Below the pieces are notes generated by a model, which did not search any database, was not told the DNA's origin, and saw only the letters and a list, made by a program, of their open reading frames with translations. A DNA stretch of 64,000 bases from Roseithermus sacchariphilus (GTDB taxonomy: Bacteria > Bacteroidota > Rhodothermia > Rhodothermales > MEBIC09517): the NCBI GenBank assembly GCA_003285105.1, contig CP030158.1, forward strand, positions 2,394,501 through 2,458,500, read 5' to 3'. The translations under genes and the position numbers were made by a program. Below, piece after piece: positions 20,698 through 30,323 of the stretch (positions are counted from its first letter, which is position 1; the number at the start of each line of letters is the position of its first letter).

Positions 20698-21081
20698 ATG
20701 AACGTTCCCAGCGAACTGCGCTATACCCGCGAACACGAATGGGTCCGCATCGAGGACGACGGCACCACCGCTACGATCGGAATCACCGACTTCGCCCAGC
20801 GTGAACTGGGCGACATCGTGTTCGTCGAACTGGAGCCGGAAGGGACGGCGCTCGGCAAGAACGACGTCTTCGGCACGGTCGAGGCGGTCAAGACCGTGTC
20901 GGAGCTGTACATGCCGCTCAGCGGCACCATCATCGCCCTGAACGAGGACCTGGAGGCCCGCCCGGAACTCGTCAACGAGGACCCCTACGGTGGCGGCTGG
21001 ATGATCCGGGTGCAGCTGAAGGCGCCTTCGGAGGTCGATACGCTGCTCTCGGCGGACGAGTACGCCGAGATGGTCGGCTGA
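20698..21081 (+). CDS. gcvH: Glycine cleavage system H protein
   Basis: This 127-residue lipoyl carrier shuttles the aminomethyl group between glycine cleavage enzymes. The lipoyl lysine is K65 in VEAVKTVSELYMPLSG. YTREHEWVRIEDD, GDIVFVELEPEGTAL and DPYGGGWMIRVQL are family signatures. It is the normal length. No gcvT, gcvP or lipoylation gene is adjacent; instead it follows accBC, another swinging-arm carrier system, by 37 bp. Confidence 0.95.
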   Translation: MNVPSELRYTREHEWVRIEDDGTTATIGITDFAQRELGDIVFVELEPEGTALGKNDVFGTVEAVKTVSELYMPLSGTIIALNEDLEARPELVNEDPYGGGWMIRVQLKAPSEVDTLLSADEYAEMVG

Positions 21082-21178
21082 TCCGGTGTTCGCATGACGA
21101 TGTGCGATGTGCGATGAGCCAGCGGTTCCAGCCGGCTCATCCCTCGACCCTCGGAGATCAGGAGGAGCCCATTCCAGG

Positions 21179-22747
21179 ATGCACGAACGAATCATCATTC
21201 TCGACTTCGGATCGCAGTACACGCAGCTGATTGCGCGGCGGGTGCGTGAGGCCGGGGTCTACTCCGAGATCCACCCCTGCACGATCTCCGTGGAGGAGGT
21301 CGCCGCGATGCAGCCGAAGGGGATCATCCTCTCGGGCGGCCCCTGCTCGGTCTACGACGAGGGCGCGCCGCAGCTCGATGCGGCGTGGCTGCGGCTGCGT
21401 CGCGCCGACGGCTCGCCGATGCCGGTGCTGGGCATCTGCTACGGCCTTCAGGCCATGGCGCACACGCTGGGCGGGAGCGTGGAGCGCGCCCCCCGCCGGG
21501 AGTTCGGCCGGGCCGCGCTCCGCGTGGATGACGCCTCCGACCTGTTCGCCGGCCTGCCCTCCGGCGGGACGGTCTGGATGAGCCACGGCGACCACCTGAC
21601 GCGCCTGCCGGAGGGCTACGAGGTCATCGCGCACACGGACAACGCCCCCATCGCCGCCGTGCGCGCCCGCAACGCCCCGCATTACGGCGTCCAGTTCCAC
21701 CCGGAGGTCGTCCACACCGAGTACGGCCGCCAGATCCTGGAGAACTTCGCCCTGCGCATCTGCGGCTGCTCCGGCGACTGGACGCCGGCCTCGTTCGTCG
21801 AGGAAAAGATCCGCGAGATCCGCGCGCAGGTGGGCGACCGCCACGTCATCCTGGGCCTCTCCGGCGGGGTGGACTCGTCCGTGGCGGCGGTGCTCTTGCA
21901 CGAGGCCATCGGCGATCAACTGACCTGCATCTTCGTCAACAACGGGCTGCTGCGGAAAGGGGAGTGGGAGCAGGTACAGACGACCTTCCGGGACCACTTC
22001 CACATGCGCCTGCAGGCCGTCGACGCCACGGACCGCTTCCTGGCCCGCCTGGAGGGCGTGGTGGATCCGGAGCGCAAGCGGGTCATCATCGGGCACACCT
22101 TCGTCGAGGTCTTCGAGGAGGCAACCGAGGCCATCACGCGCGAGCTCGGTCACCGGCCCGAGTTTCTGGCACAGGGCACGCTCTACCCGGACGTGATCGA
22201 GAGCGTGTCGTTCAAAGGCCCTTCGGCCACGATCAAGACGCACCACAACGTGGGCGGGCTGCCGGAGGAGATGGGCCTGGAGGTCATCGAGCCGTTCCGG
22301 GAGCTGTTCAAGGACGAGGTGCGCGCCATCGGCCGGCTGCTGAACGTCCCTGAGGCGATCATCGGGCGGCATCCGTTCCCGGGGCCGGGGCTGGCCATCC
22401 GCGTGATCGGGCCGGTGACGGCCCGCGCCCTGGCGCTGCTGCGCGAGGCCGACGCCATCTTCATCGAGGAGCTGAAGGCGTGGGACCTCTACGACGAGGT
22501 CTGGCAGGCCTTCGCCGTGCTCCTGCCGGTGCAGACCGTCGGGGTGATGGGCGACGAGCGCACGTACGAGAACGTCTGCGCCCTCCGTGCCGTCACGAGC
22601 GTCGACGGGATGACGGCGGACTGGGCGCACCTGCCCTACGACTTCCTCTCCCACGTCAGCAACCGCATCGTCAACGAGATCCGCGGCATCAACCGGACGG
22701 TGTACGACATCAGTTCGAAGCCGCCGGCCACCATCGAGTGGGAGTGA
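21179..22747 (+). CDS. guaA: GMP synthase (glutamine-hydrolysing)
   Basis: This 522-residue enzyme aminates XMP to GMP. The N-terminal class I amidotransferase has the nucleophile C87 in GICYGLQAM and the His-Glu pair in [10 protein letters not shown]. The ATP pyrophosphatase domain has the P-loop [11 protein letters not shown], and the C-terminal dimerisation domain ends in PPATIEWE. A strong Shine-Dalgarno sequence ggaggag (21161-21167) supports ATG 21179 and not the longer open frame from 21107. Confidence 0.97.
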   Translation: MHERIIILDFGSQYTQLIARRVREAGVYSEIHPCTISVEEVAAMQPKGIILSGGPCSVYDEGAPQLDAAWLRLRRADGSPMPVLGICYGLQAMAHTLGGSVERAPRREFGRAALRVDDASDLFAGLPSGGTVWMSHGDHLTRLPEGYEVIAHTDNAPIAAVRARNAPHYGVQFHPEVVHTEYGRQILENFALRICGCSGDWTPASFVEEKIREIRAQVGDRHVILGLSGGVDSSVAAVLLHEAIGDQLTCIFVNNGLLRKGEWEQVQTTFRDHFHMRLQAVDATDRFLARLEGVVDPERKRVIIGHTFVEVFEEATEAITRELGHRPEFLAQGTLYPDVIESVSFKGPSATIKTHHNVGGLPEEMGLEVIEPFRELFKDEVRAIGRLLNVPEAIIGRHPFPGPGLAIRVIGPVTARALALLREADAIFIEELKAWDLYDEVWQAFAVLLPVQTVGVMGDERTYENVCALRAVTSVDGMTADWAHLPYDFLSHVSNRIVNEIRGINRTVYDISSKPPATIEWE

Positions 22748-22785
22748 GCCGGCCGGGGCCGCGCATCCACCATCCAGCACGCATC

Positions 22786-24327
22786 ATGTTCGCACGCGCC
22801 AATCGGCATCCTGGCATGGCTTCTTCCGGTTTCCGGCGAGGGCGGAAGGCTCCGTGGGAGGAGTCTGGCCGTCGGCTTGGCCGTCGGCTTGGCGTGCTGC
22901 TCGGCCTGCTGCTCATCTTCGGGCCGGGCGCGGGGCTGCGGGTGGAGCGGGCGGCGGCGCAGGAGGCACCCTCGCCCCTGCCGCGCATCGAGGCGGCCGA
23001 GACGATGTTCGACCAGGCCCTGCGCGCCTTCCGGCAGGAAGAGTACGGCATCGCCGCCCGCCGCTTCGAGGAGGTCTACACGCAGTTCGACTTCCACCGG
23101 AAGACGACGGCGGCCATGCTCATGGCCGGCAAGGCGCTCTACCGGAGCGGCCAGTATGAGGCGGCCATCCGGGTGCTCGACGACCTGATGCGCACCTACC
23201 CGACCAGCCGGTACGTCGACGAGGCGCGCCGGGTGGCCGGCTACGCCCGGCAGTACCTGGAGGGGCGCGGGGCCGTCGCGCAACCGCTGCAACTCGGCAT
23301 TGCGCTGCCGCTGACGGAGGACGACGTGGCGCTGTCGCAGGCGATGTTCAACGGCATCCGGCTGGCGGTGGAGGAATACAACGAGGATCCGGGCACCCGC
23401 CGTCCGATCCGGATGGTCTTCCGCGACACCGGGAACGACCCGGCGCGGGCGCGGGCGGCCGTGCAGGAACTGGCCGAGGCGAACGTGGACGTCGTCATCG
23501 GCCCGCTGTTCAGCGAGGAGGCCCGGGCGGCGGCGGCGGCGGCCGAGCGGGCGCGGGTGCCGCTCGTCGTGCCGCTGGATGCCAGCAACGGCGTGGCCGA
23601 GGGGCGGGACTACGTCTTCCAGGCCAACCCGACGCTGACGATGCGGGGGCGGCTCATGGCCCGCTTCGCCGTGCGGAACCTCCGCCTGCGCGACTTCGCC
23701 GTGGTGGCGGAGTTCGGGAATGCCGCCAGCGAGCGGATGGCCGAGGGCTTCCAGGATGAGGTGCTGCGCGAGGGGGCGGCGTTGCACTACTTCAAGCTGC
23801 TGCCGAGCGCGGCGGACTGGTACCGCCTGCCGGAAGAGGTGGGCCCGGATACCCTGGCGAACGTCGAGGCGCTCTACCTGCCCATCGCCGGCGCCCGGGC
23901 GACGACCTACGTGGGCGCGGCGCTGAGCGGGCTGGCCCGCATGGGGGTGTCGCTGCGGGTGCTGGGCAACAGCGCCTGGCACGACCTGCCGATGGCGCAG
24001 CAGGCCAGCGCCTTTTCTACCACCTATGCCAACATCTTCGAGGTGAACCCGGACGACCCGGCGGTGCGGGCGTTCGTCCAGCGGTTCCGCGCGCTGACCG
24101 GGCAGGCCCCCACCGAGCGGAACCAGCGTCTGGTCTACACCGGCTACGACGTGGCCCGCTACCTCACCCGCCACCTGGGCGCCGCGCCGCGGTCGCTGCC
24201 GGATGCGCTGCGTGCGGCCGAACCCTACGAAGGCCTGGCGCTGCGCCTCGACTTCCGGGAAGGCCCGGTCAACCAGGGCGTGTTTTTCCATCGCTACCGC
24301 CTGGGGCAGATCGACCGGCTCCGCTGA
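22786..24327 (+). CDS. Secreted TPR plus type I periplasmic-binding-fold protein (LpoA-like)
   Basis: This 513-residue protein has a twin-arginine-rich n-region and a hydrophobic core (LGVLLGLLLIFGPGAGL), then AAAQ as a likely cleavage site. Residues about 70-160 form TPR-like repeats (AFRQEEYGIAARRFEEVYTQF; ALYRSGQYEAAIRVLDDLM). The rest is a Leu/Ile/Val-binding-type fold (IALPLTEDDVALSQAMFNGIRLAVEEYN; DVVIGPLFSEEARAAA). The TPR plus periplasmic-binding layout is that of LpoA, an outer-membrane activator of peptidoglycan synthases, but no lipobox is seen. Its downstream neighbour bamD also points to the envelope. An amino-acid sensor or transporter component is the alternative. ATG 22816 is an alternative start. 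Confidence 0.78.
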   Translation: MFARANRHPGMASSGFRRGRKAPWEESGRRLGRRLGVLLGLLLIFGPGAGLRVERAAAQEAPSPLPRIEAAETMFDQALRAFRQEEYGIAARRFEEVYTQFDFHRKTTAAMLMAGKALYRSGQYEAAIRVLDDLMRTYPTSRYVDEARRVAGYARQYLEGRGAVAQPLQLGIALPLTEDDVALSQAMFNGIRLAVEEYNEDPGTRRPIRMVFRDTGNDPARARAAVQELAEANVDVVIGPLFSEEARAAAAAAERARVPLVVPLDASNGVAEGRDYVFQANPTLTMRGRLMARFAVRNLRLRDFAVVAEFGNAASERMAEGFQDEVLREGAALHYFKLLPSAADWYRLPEEVGPDTLANVEALYLPIAGARATTYVGAALSGLARMGVSLRVLGNSAWHDLPMAQQASAFSTTYANIFEVNPDDPAVRAFVQRFRALTGQAPTERNQRLVYTGYDVARYLTRHLGAAPRSLPDALRAAEPYEGLALRLDFREGPVNQGVFFHRYRLGQIDRLR

Positions 24328-24503
24328 GCGGGCGGAACAGCGCCCGAGCCCTCACGTTGCACCCGCCCGGCGCATACGAATCGGCCCCACGCCGGCGTTA
24401 AGACGCGGTACCGCATCGTCTCCGCCCCCGCCGGCGGCCCCGCCGGCCCCGCCGGCTCCGCCTGTCCTCGCCCTCCCCGATATCCACGATCGTCTTCCCC
24501 TCC

Positions 24504-25355
24504 ATGACCGTACGTGCGTACCTGATCCTGGCTCTGGTGCCGGCCGTGCTGCTGCTGTCCGGCTGCGGCGGCTCGGGCCGGTTGCGCTATGAAAGCCCGA
24601 GCGAGGCCTACGAGAAAGGCATGGCCTTCTACGAGCGCGGCAAGTATGACCGGGCCATCGAGTACCTCCGGGGCGTTTTCGACTTTGGCCGGACCAACGA
24701 GTGGGCGAGCGATGCGCAGTACTACCTCGCTCAGGCCTACTACCGCAACGGGGACTACATCATCGCCGCCAGCGAGTTCAGCCGCTTCGCGGAGATCTAC
24801 CGCAGCGACCCCCGCGCCCCCGAGGCCCATTACATGCAGGCGATGTCGTACTACCAGCTCTCCCCGCAGTTCGAGCTGGATCAGACCGAGACGCGGCGGG
24901 CGCTGAACGAGTTTCTGCTGTTCATCGAGCGCTATCCGAACAACCCCCTCGTCCCGGAGGCCAACGCCCGCATCCTGGAGCTGCGTAACAAGCTGGCGCA
25001 CAAGATGTACGCCTCGGCCGGTCTGTACGAGCGGCGGGAGTTGCACGAGGCCGCCGCGTTCTACTACGAGCGCGTCTTCGACCAGTACCCGGATACCCCG
25101 TGGGCGGACGATGCACTCGTCGGGGCCATGCGCAACTACATCGCCTTCGCCCGGCAGAGCGTGCAGCAGCGCCAGCCCGAACGCCTCCGCAAGGCCATCG
25201 ACAACTACGACCGGCTCATCCAGATCTTCCCGGACAGCCCGCTGCTCAAAACCGCCGAGCAACTCTACGAAGAGGCGGCCGCTCTGCTGCGTACGCTGGA
25301 GCCGCCCGCCGAGCCCTCGGCCGAGCCGACGGCCGATTCGTCGGTCGGTCGCTAG
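24504..25355 (+). CDS. bamD: Outer membrane protein assembly factor BamD
   Basis: This 283-residue lipoprotein has a signal peptide ending in the lipobox LLLSGC with Cys21 as lipid anchor. Five TPR-like repeats follow ([66 protein letters not shown]). This is the layout of BamD/YfiO, which helps insert beta-barrel proteins with BamA. The C-terminal tail is Pro/Glu/Ser-rich. nadD starts 3 bp after the stop, so the two are almost certainly cotranscribed. Confidence 0.93.
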   Translation: MTVRAYLILALVPAVLLLSGCGGSGRLRYESPSEAYEKGMAFYERGKYDRAIEYLRGVFDFGRTNEWASDAQYYLAQAYYRNGDYIIAASEFSRFAEIYRSDPRAPEAHYMQAMSYYQLSPQFELDQTETRRALNEFLLFIERYPNNPLVPEANARILELRNKLAHKMYASAGLYERRELHEAAAFYYERVFDQYPDTPWADDALVGAMRNYIAFARQSVQQRQPERLRKAIDNYDRLIQIFPDSPLLKTAEQLYEEAAALLRTLEPPAEPSAEPTADSSVGR

Positions 25356-25358
25356 CCG

Positions 25359-25961
25359 ATGGCGTCTGCGCCCATGCAGGTCGGCCTCTACGGCGGTTCG
25401 TTCAATCCGCCGCACCTCGCCCACCTCATCATTGCCGAACACGTCCGCGAACAGTTCGGGCTGGATGCCGTCTGGTGGGTGCCGAGCTTTCAGCCGCCGC
25501 ACAAGGAGCGCGGTGCGCTGGTGGCCCCCGTGCATCGCCTGGCGATGACGCGCCTGGCGACGGCGGGCCATCCGGCCTTCCGCGTGTCGGATCTGGAGAT
25601 CCGTCGCGGAGGCGTCTCCTACACCGTCGAGACGCTGCGCGTGCTGCAGGAGGCCCACCCGAACGTCGTCTTTTCGCTCGTGATCGGCGGGGATAGCCTG
25701 CGCGACTTCGGCACGTGGCACCGTCCCCGTGAGATCGCCGAGCGGGTACCGCTGCTCGTCTACCGGCGCCCCGGCGTCGAGACGGGGGCGCTCGACCCGG
25801 CCGTGGCCGCCCGCGTGCGGTTCACCGAGGCGCCGCTGATCGACATCTCCGGGACGGACATCCGCCGGCGCTGCCGGGAGGGTCGGTCGATCCGCTACCT
25901 CGTGCCCGAGCCGGTGCGGCACTACATCGAGGAGCACGGGCTGTACCGCCGGAGCGTGTGA
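25359..25961 (+). CDS. nadD: Nicotinate-nucleotide adenylyltransferase
   Basis: This 200-residue nucleotidyltransferase makes deamido-NAD from NaMN and ATP. The ATP-binding motif GLYGGSFNPPHLAHL (family (H/T)xGH type) lies near the N-terminus. WWVPSFQPPHKER binds substrate, and the C-terminal ISGTDIRRRCREG corresponds to the ISSTxxR motif. It starts 3 bp after bamD; ATG 25374 (MQVGLYGG) is a possible shorter start. A minisatellite begins 5 bp after its stop. Confidence 0.95.
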   Translation: MASAPMQVGLYGGSFNPPHLAHLIIAEHVREQFGLDAVWWVPSFQPPHKERGALVAPVHRLAMTRLATAGHPAFRVSDLEIRRGGVSYTVETLRVLQEAHPNVVFSLVIGGDSLRDFGTWHRPREIAERVPLLVYRRPGVETGALDPAVAARVRFTEAPLIDISGTDIRRRCREGRSIRYLVPEPVRHYIEEHGLYRRSV

Positions 25962-25966
25962 GCCGT

Positions 25967-26093
25967 CGGCGGACGCATCGGCGGACGCATCGGCGGACGC
26001 ATCGGCGGACGCATCGGCGGACGCATCGGCGGACGCATCGGCGGACGCATCGGCGGACGCATCGGCGGACGCATCGGCGGACGCATCGGCGGA
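25967..26093. repeat. 12-bp minisatellite, ten perfect copies
   Basis: The unit cggcggacgcat is repeated ten times without a mismatch (25967-26086), followed by a 7-bp partial copy. It fills the spacer between nadD and the GH3 gene. The unit is a multiple of three, so open frames run through it on both strands (MRPP and RRTH repeats), but these lack any other gene features. There are no spacers between copies, so it is not a CRISPR array. Perfect identity implies recent expansion. Confidence 0.95.
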
Positions 26094-26142
26094 CCGAGGG
26101 CGTCCGTGAGCGGGTGTTCATCTCTCATCCTTCCTTGATCGC

Positions 26143-27687
26143 ATGACCTTGCGTGAAAAAGCAGCCCAGGTCGTCTTCACCCGCCTCGGGTCGAACATGC
26201 CGCCTCCGGTGACGGTGGCCGAAGACCGGGATCGGGTGGCGGCGCTGCTGGACCGGTGCCCGCTGGGCGGGCTGGTGCTCTTCAACGGGGATCTGGCGAC
26301 GACGCCGGCGCACCTCGATGCCCTGCAGGCGCGGGTGGATGTGCCGCTGCTCGTTGCCGCGGACATCGAGCGCGGGGCCGGGCAACAGCTGCGGGGGGCG
26401 ACGGTGTTTCCGCACGCGCGGGCCTTCGGGGCGCTCGGCGAGGAGGCGGAGGCCGCCGTCGAAGCGGCAGCCCGCGCCACGGCCCGCGAGGCACGCGCCG
26501 CCGGGGTCCACATCACCTTCGGCCCCGTGGCCGACGTCAACCTCGACCCGCACAACCCCATCATTGCCATCCGTGCCTTCGGCGAAGAGCCCGGGGCGGT
26601 GGCCCGCCTCGTGCAGGCGTACGTCCGCGGCGCCCGGGCCGGAGGGCTGCTGACCGCGGCCAAGCACTTCCCGGGGCACGGCAACACCCGCCGCGACTCG
26701 CACGCCGAACTGCCGGTGGTGACGAGCGGCCGCGACGCCCTGCTGCGCACGGACCTCGTCCCGTTCCGAGCCGCCATCGAGGCAGGGGTGGACCTGATGA
26801 TGACGGCGCACGTCGCCTTTCCCGCCCTCGACCCCTCGGGCCGCCCGGCGACGGCCTCCCGGCCCATCCTGCACGACCTGCTGCGTGACGAACTGGGCTT
26901 CGACGGAGCGGTCATCACCGACAGCCTGCTCATGGGAGCCATCCGCGACGCCTACCCCGATGCCGGCGCGCAGGCCGTCGCCCTGGTGCAGGCCGGCGTC
27001 GACATCCTGCTCGACCAGCCGGACCCGGAGGGCGCCGTGGACGGGCTGGTGCGGGCGGTGGAGGAAGGCCGTCTGGCGGAAGCGCGTCTGGAGGAGGCCG
27101 TCGGGCGGGTGCAGCGGCTGCGGCAGCGAGCGTTCGGGGCGGGCGGGCCGGTGCCGGATCGGGCGGTGCCGGATCTGCCGGCGCACCAGGCCCTGGCGCG
27201 CCGCCTGGCACGTCGTGCCGTCGACGTGCGGGCCGCCGGCCCGGGGCTGCTGCCGCTCGACCCGGAGCGGGCTGCCCGCGAGGGGATGCTGGCCGTGCTC
27301 GTGCAGCCCCACCGGTCGCGGCTGGACCCGCCGGAGCAGCCGCTGGGGGCGGCCCTGCGTGCGGCGTTTCCCGGCGTGACGTACGCCGAGGTCGGCCCGG
27401 AGACGGAGGAGGCGCGCTACCGGGCGCTGGCACAGCAGGCCGGGTCCGCCGCGTACGTGCTGCTGGCGCTCGTCGTCAAGCCGGCGGCCTGGCACGCCTT
27501 CGGGCTGACGCCCCGGCAGCAGCGGTTCGTCGCCTCGCTGGCGGCGCGGCCGGGCGTCGTGCTGGCGGCGCTGGGCAGCCCCGTCGTGCTGGAGGCCTTC
27601 CCACAGGCCGCCGCGCGGCTCTGCACCTACAGCGACGTTCCGGTGTCCCAGGAAGCCCTCGTCGCGGTGCTGCGAGAGGGTCGCTGA
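26143..27687 (+). CDS. Glycoside hydrolase family 3, beta-N-acetylhexosaminidase (NagZ-like)
   Basis: This 514-residue protein has a GH3 TIM barrel (about residues 1-330) with the NagZ-specific loop AAKHFPGHGNTRRDSH, which supplies the His/Asp acid-base pair. The nucleophile Asp lies in GAVITDSLLMGAI. GVHITFGPVADVNLDP is also characteristic. NagZ trims muropeptides during wall recycling. The protein is longer than typical NagZ (about 340 residues) because of a C-terminal alpha/beta domain resembling GH3_C. I see no signal peptide, so cytoplasmic action is likely. The minisatellite lies 49 bp upstream. Confidence 0.9.
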   Translation: MTLREKAAQVVFTRLGSNMPPPVTVAEDRDRVAALLDRCPLGGLVLFNGDLATTPAHLDALQARVDVPLLVAADIERGAGQQLRGATVFPHARAFGALGEEAEAAVEAAARATAREARAAGVHITFGPVADVNLDPHNPIIAIRAFGEEPGAVARLVQAYVRGARAGGLLTAAKHFPGHGNTRRDSHAELPVVTSGRDALLRTDLVPFRAAIEAGVDLMMTAHVAFPALDPSGRPATASRPILHDLLRDELGFDGAVITDSLLMGAIRDAYPDAGAQAVALVQAGVDILLDQPDPEGAVDGLVRAVEEGRLAEARLEEAVGRVQRLRQRAFGAGGPVPDRAVPDLPAHQALARRLARRAVDVRAAGPGLLPLDPERAAREGMLAVLVQPHRSRLDPPEQPLGAALRAAFPGVTYAEVGPETEEARYRALAQQAGSAAYVLLALVVKPAAWHAFGLTPRQQRFVASLAARPGVVLAALGSPVVLEAFPQAAARLCTYSDVPVSQEALVAVLREGR

Positions 27688-27771
27688 CCGGCGAACAGGC
27701 CGCTGCCGTCGCGCGTTGAGAATCCCCACAGACTCCGTACTGCCGTTTCCGATAACCCATCTCGACCCGTC

Positions 27772-28359
27772 ATGGCCCTGACCTACTCCCGCATGGTCGA
27801 CCTGGCGATGCAGGCGCCTCCGTTCGACCTGCCCACGGCCAACCCTGCCATCGATGATCTGGACAAGCCCACCCGCAGCCTGGACGATTACGCCGGGGCG
27901 AAGGTGCTGGTCGTCGTCTTCACCTGCAACCATTGTCCCTACGCCCGGCACGTCGAAGACGCCCTGATCCGGTTCGCACGGGACTATGCCGGGCGCGGCG
28001 TGCAGGTCGTGGCGATCTGTTCAAACGACACGGAGGCGTATCCCGAGGATTCCTTCGAACGCATGGCGGCCCGTGCCGCGGCGAAGAGCTATCCGTTCCC
28101 GTATCTCCACGATGCGACCCAGTCGGTGGCGCGTGCCTATCAGGCCGTCTGCACGCCCGACGTCTTCGTCTTCGACGCCGGGCGGCGGCTGGCCTATCGC
28201 GGCCGTATCGACGAGACGCGCCCCGGCCAGGGCACGGCGACCGCCGCCGACCTGCGGCAGGCCGTCGACGAGCTGCTGGCGAGCGGGACGGTGACGATGG
28301 AGCAGGTCCCTTCGATGGGGTGCAACATCAAGTGGAAGCCGGGGAACGAACCGCAGTAG
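27772..28359 (+). CDS. Thioredoxin-fold (redoxin) protein
   Basis: This 195-residue protein has the redoxin core (SLDDYAGAKVLVVVFTCNHCPYARHVEDAL) with a CNHC active-site motif at about residues 50-53. The cis-Pro region is AVCTPDVFVFD. No signal peptide is seen. The family includes peroxiredoxin-like and thioredoxin-like proteins, and the exact redox partner is unknown. A hairpin follows the gene. Confidence 0.88.
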   Translation: MALTYSRMVDLAMQAPPFDLPTANPAIDDLDKPTRSLDDYAGAKVLVVVFTCNHCPYARHVEDALIRFARDYAGRGVQVVAICSNDTEAYPEDSFERMAARAAAKSYPFPYLHDATQSVARAYQAVCTPDVFVFDAGRRLAYRGRIDETRPGQGTATAADLRQAVDELLASGTVTMEQVPSMGCNIKWKPGNEPQ

Positions 28360-28406
28360 TGCGTTCCGCCGTAGCGCTTTTGGTCTGCGGATTCCCGATT
28401 TTTCGA

Positions 28407-28440
28407 GGCCCCGCCGCTCGCCGTGTCGTGTGGCGGGGCC
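28407..28440 (+). terminator. Hairpin after the redoxin gene, weak terminator
   Basis: A perfect 9-bp stem, ggccccgcc (28407-28415) with ggcggggcc (28432-28440), has a 16-nt loop. It is followed only by ttcgcg, so the U-tract is poor. It may attenuate readthrough from the redoxin gene into the antiporter gene. Confidence 0.45.
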
Positions 28441-28475
28441 TTCGCGTATCTCCCCATCGAACCGCCGCTCCTTGC

Positions 28476-29900
28476 ATGGACTGGATCGTCTTGCTGCCTC
28501 CGATCGTCGCCATCGTACTGGCGTTGTGGACCCGGCAGGTGTACCTGTCGCTGTTCGTCGGGCTCTGGCTGGGCACCACGATCCTGGTTGGAGGTCATCC
28601 GGTGCGGGGGCTCGTCGAGCTGGGAGATCAGCTCGTCGCCGTCTTCGCCGATGCCGGCAACACCCGCGTCGTGTTCTTCTGCGTGCTCGTCGGCGGTCTG
28701 ATCGCGCTCGTGCAGGCCTCGGGAGGGGTGAGCGGCTTCGTGGCATGGGCGCAGCGGCGCGGATGGGGGACGGACCGGCGCGGGGCCGAGCTGCTGAGCT
28801 GGTGCGTGGGGATGGCGATCTTCGTCGAGTCCAGCATCACGTCGCTCGCCGTCGGGGCGGTGAGCCGGCCGTTCTACGACCGGCTCCGGCTGCCGCGGGA
28901 GAAGCTGGCCTACTACTGCGACGCCACGAGCGCGCCGGTCTGTGTGATGCTGCCGCTCAACGGCTGGGGCGCCTACATCCTGGGGCTGCTGGCCGCGCAG
29001 GGCATCACCACCGGCGCCGTGGGGCTGCTGGCCGAGTCGCTGCTGTTCAACTTCTTCGCCCTCTTCGCCATCGTCTTTTCCCTGGTGCTGGCCCTCACCG
29101 GCTGGGGCTTCGGGCCGATGCGGCGGGCCGAGCGGCGCGCCGCCGAGCGCGGGGAGGTGATCCGCCCCGGCTCGTCGCCCCTCATCTCGGCCGAGGTGGC
29201 GGATCTGCCGCCCGTGGAGACGTCGCCCCGTCAGGCCCGCGACTTCATCGTGCCGATCCTGGTGATGGTGCTGATGATCTTCGTCGGCCTGTGGGTCACC
29301 GGCGAGGGCAACCTGATGCAGGGCAGCGGCTCCACGTCGGTGCTCTGGGCGGTGGGGGCGGCCATCGGGGTGGCGATGGGCATGTATGCCCTGCCCCGGC
29401 GCGGTCGCCCGCCCATCCTCAGCCTGGCCGCCTCGACGGACCTGGTGCTCAAGGGCTGCTCGGCGCTGTTGCCGGTGACGGTGCTGATCGTGTTCGCCTT
29501 TGCCCTCGGGCAGGTGTCGCGGGCGCTGGAGATGGGGCCGTACCTGGTCGGGCTGATCGGGGAGAACACGCCGGCGTGGTGGCTGCCGGCGCTGGTGTTC
29601 CTCATCGGCTGCTTCGTGTCCTTCACGCTGGGCTCGTCGTGGACGGCCTTCGCCATCCTGATGCCCATCGCCATCCCGCTGGCCGACGGGCTCGGCCTCT
29701 CGCCCGCGCTGATGCTGGGGGCGGTGCTCTCCGGCGGGGTCTATGGCGATCACGCCTCGCCGCTGTCGGATACGTCCATCATCTCCTCCATGGCTGCTGC
29801 GTGCGATCACGTGGATCACGTCACCACACAGCTGCCCTACACGCTGCTGCTGGCCGGGCTGGCGCTGGTGGCCTTCCTCGTGGCGGGGCTGATGGGCTGA
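28476..29900 (+). CDS. Na+/H+ antiporter, NhaC family
   Basis: This 474-residue integral membrane protein has about ten to eleven hydrophobic segments, starting MDWIVLLPPIVAIVLALWT. Typical family stretches are SSITSLAVGAVSRPFYDRLRLPREKLAYYCDATSAP and SSWTAFAILMPIAIPLADGLGLSP, then GGVYGDHASPLSDTSIISS near the C-terminus. NhaC-type proteins exchange Na+ for H+ or carry organic acids; substrate specificity is not evident. ATG 28476 is preferred because upstream in-frame sequence is spacer with the hairpin. Confidence 0.88.
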   Translation: MDWIVLLPPIVAIVLALWTRQVYLSLFVGLWLGTTILVGGHPVRGLVELGDQLVAVFADAGNTRVVFFCVLVGGLIALVQASGGVSGFVAWAQRRGWGTDRRGAELLSWCVGMAIFVESSITSLAVGAVSRPFYDRLRLPREKLAYYCDATSAPVCVMLPLNGWGAYILGLLAAQGITTGAVGLLAESLLFNFFALFAIVFSLVLALTGWGFGPMRRAERRAAERGEVIRPGSSPLISAEVADLPPVETSPRQARDFIVPILVMVLMIFVGLWVTGEGNLMQGSGSTSVLWAVGAAIGVAMGMYALPRRGRPPILSLAASTDLVLKGCSALLPVTVLIVFAFALGQVSRALEMGPYLVGLIGENTPAWWLPALVFLIGCFVSFTLGSSWTAFAILMPIAIPLADGLGLSPALMLGAVLSGGVYGDHASPLSDTSIISSMAAACDHVDHVTTQLPYTLLLAGLALVAFLVAGLMG

Positions 29901-30051
29901 GACGGCCCCCGGACGCAGGATGGGGAACGCAGGATGGAGGCCGCAGGAGGGAGGAACTGGATCTCCGGTCGGCGAATATACAGGGGCGTCCTCATACAGG
30001 GCGCACGGGCATCGTCCCGGCTCCCCGCGTTCACCCGATCGGGAGGCGGAT

Positions 30052-30273
30052 ATGTTCAATGAGCGAGCCTTCGGGACGTGGCCGCTGGTGCTGACCGGCG
30101 CCGCGCTGTTCGCGGCCCTGTTCATGCTCGTCGGGCTGATGGCCGAGGGGCTCTTCGACGGCGAACTGCGGTTCACCCGCACCATCGGCGGATTCGGGCT
30201 GGCGGCCTTCTCCGGCTACGTCTTCGTTGCGATGCGGCTTCGCCATGAGCAGACCCGGTCGCAGGACCCGTAA
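30052..30273 (+). CDS. Small two-helix membrane protein
   Basis: I do not recognise this 73-residue protein. It has two hydrophobic helices (WPLVLTGAALFAALFMLVGLM and FGLAAFSGYVFVAMRL) separated by an acidic loop, then a charged tail. A good Shine-Dalgarno sequence (gggaggcgga, 30041-30050) supports ATG 30052. It sits alone between the antiporter and phenylalanine hydroxylase genes. Confidence 0.65.
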   Translation: MFNERAFGTWPLVLTGAALFAALFMLVGLMAEGLFDGELRFTRTIGGFGLAAFSGYVFVAMRLRHEQTRSQDP

Positions 30274-30323
30274 GGTCCGCCCGGCGCCCCGGTCGTTACT
30301 TCTGGATCAACCCTCCTTTACCC

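Noticed and set aside
25967-26093. A CRISPR-like array
   Set aside because: The 12-bp units are contiguous with no spacers and no cas gene is nearby; it is a minisatellite.
25822-26146. Small repeat-encoded proteins (MRPP or RRTH repeats) over the minisatellite
   Set aside because: They arise only because the repeat unit is a multiple of three and lack any flanking gene features.
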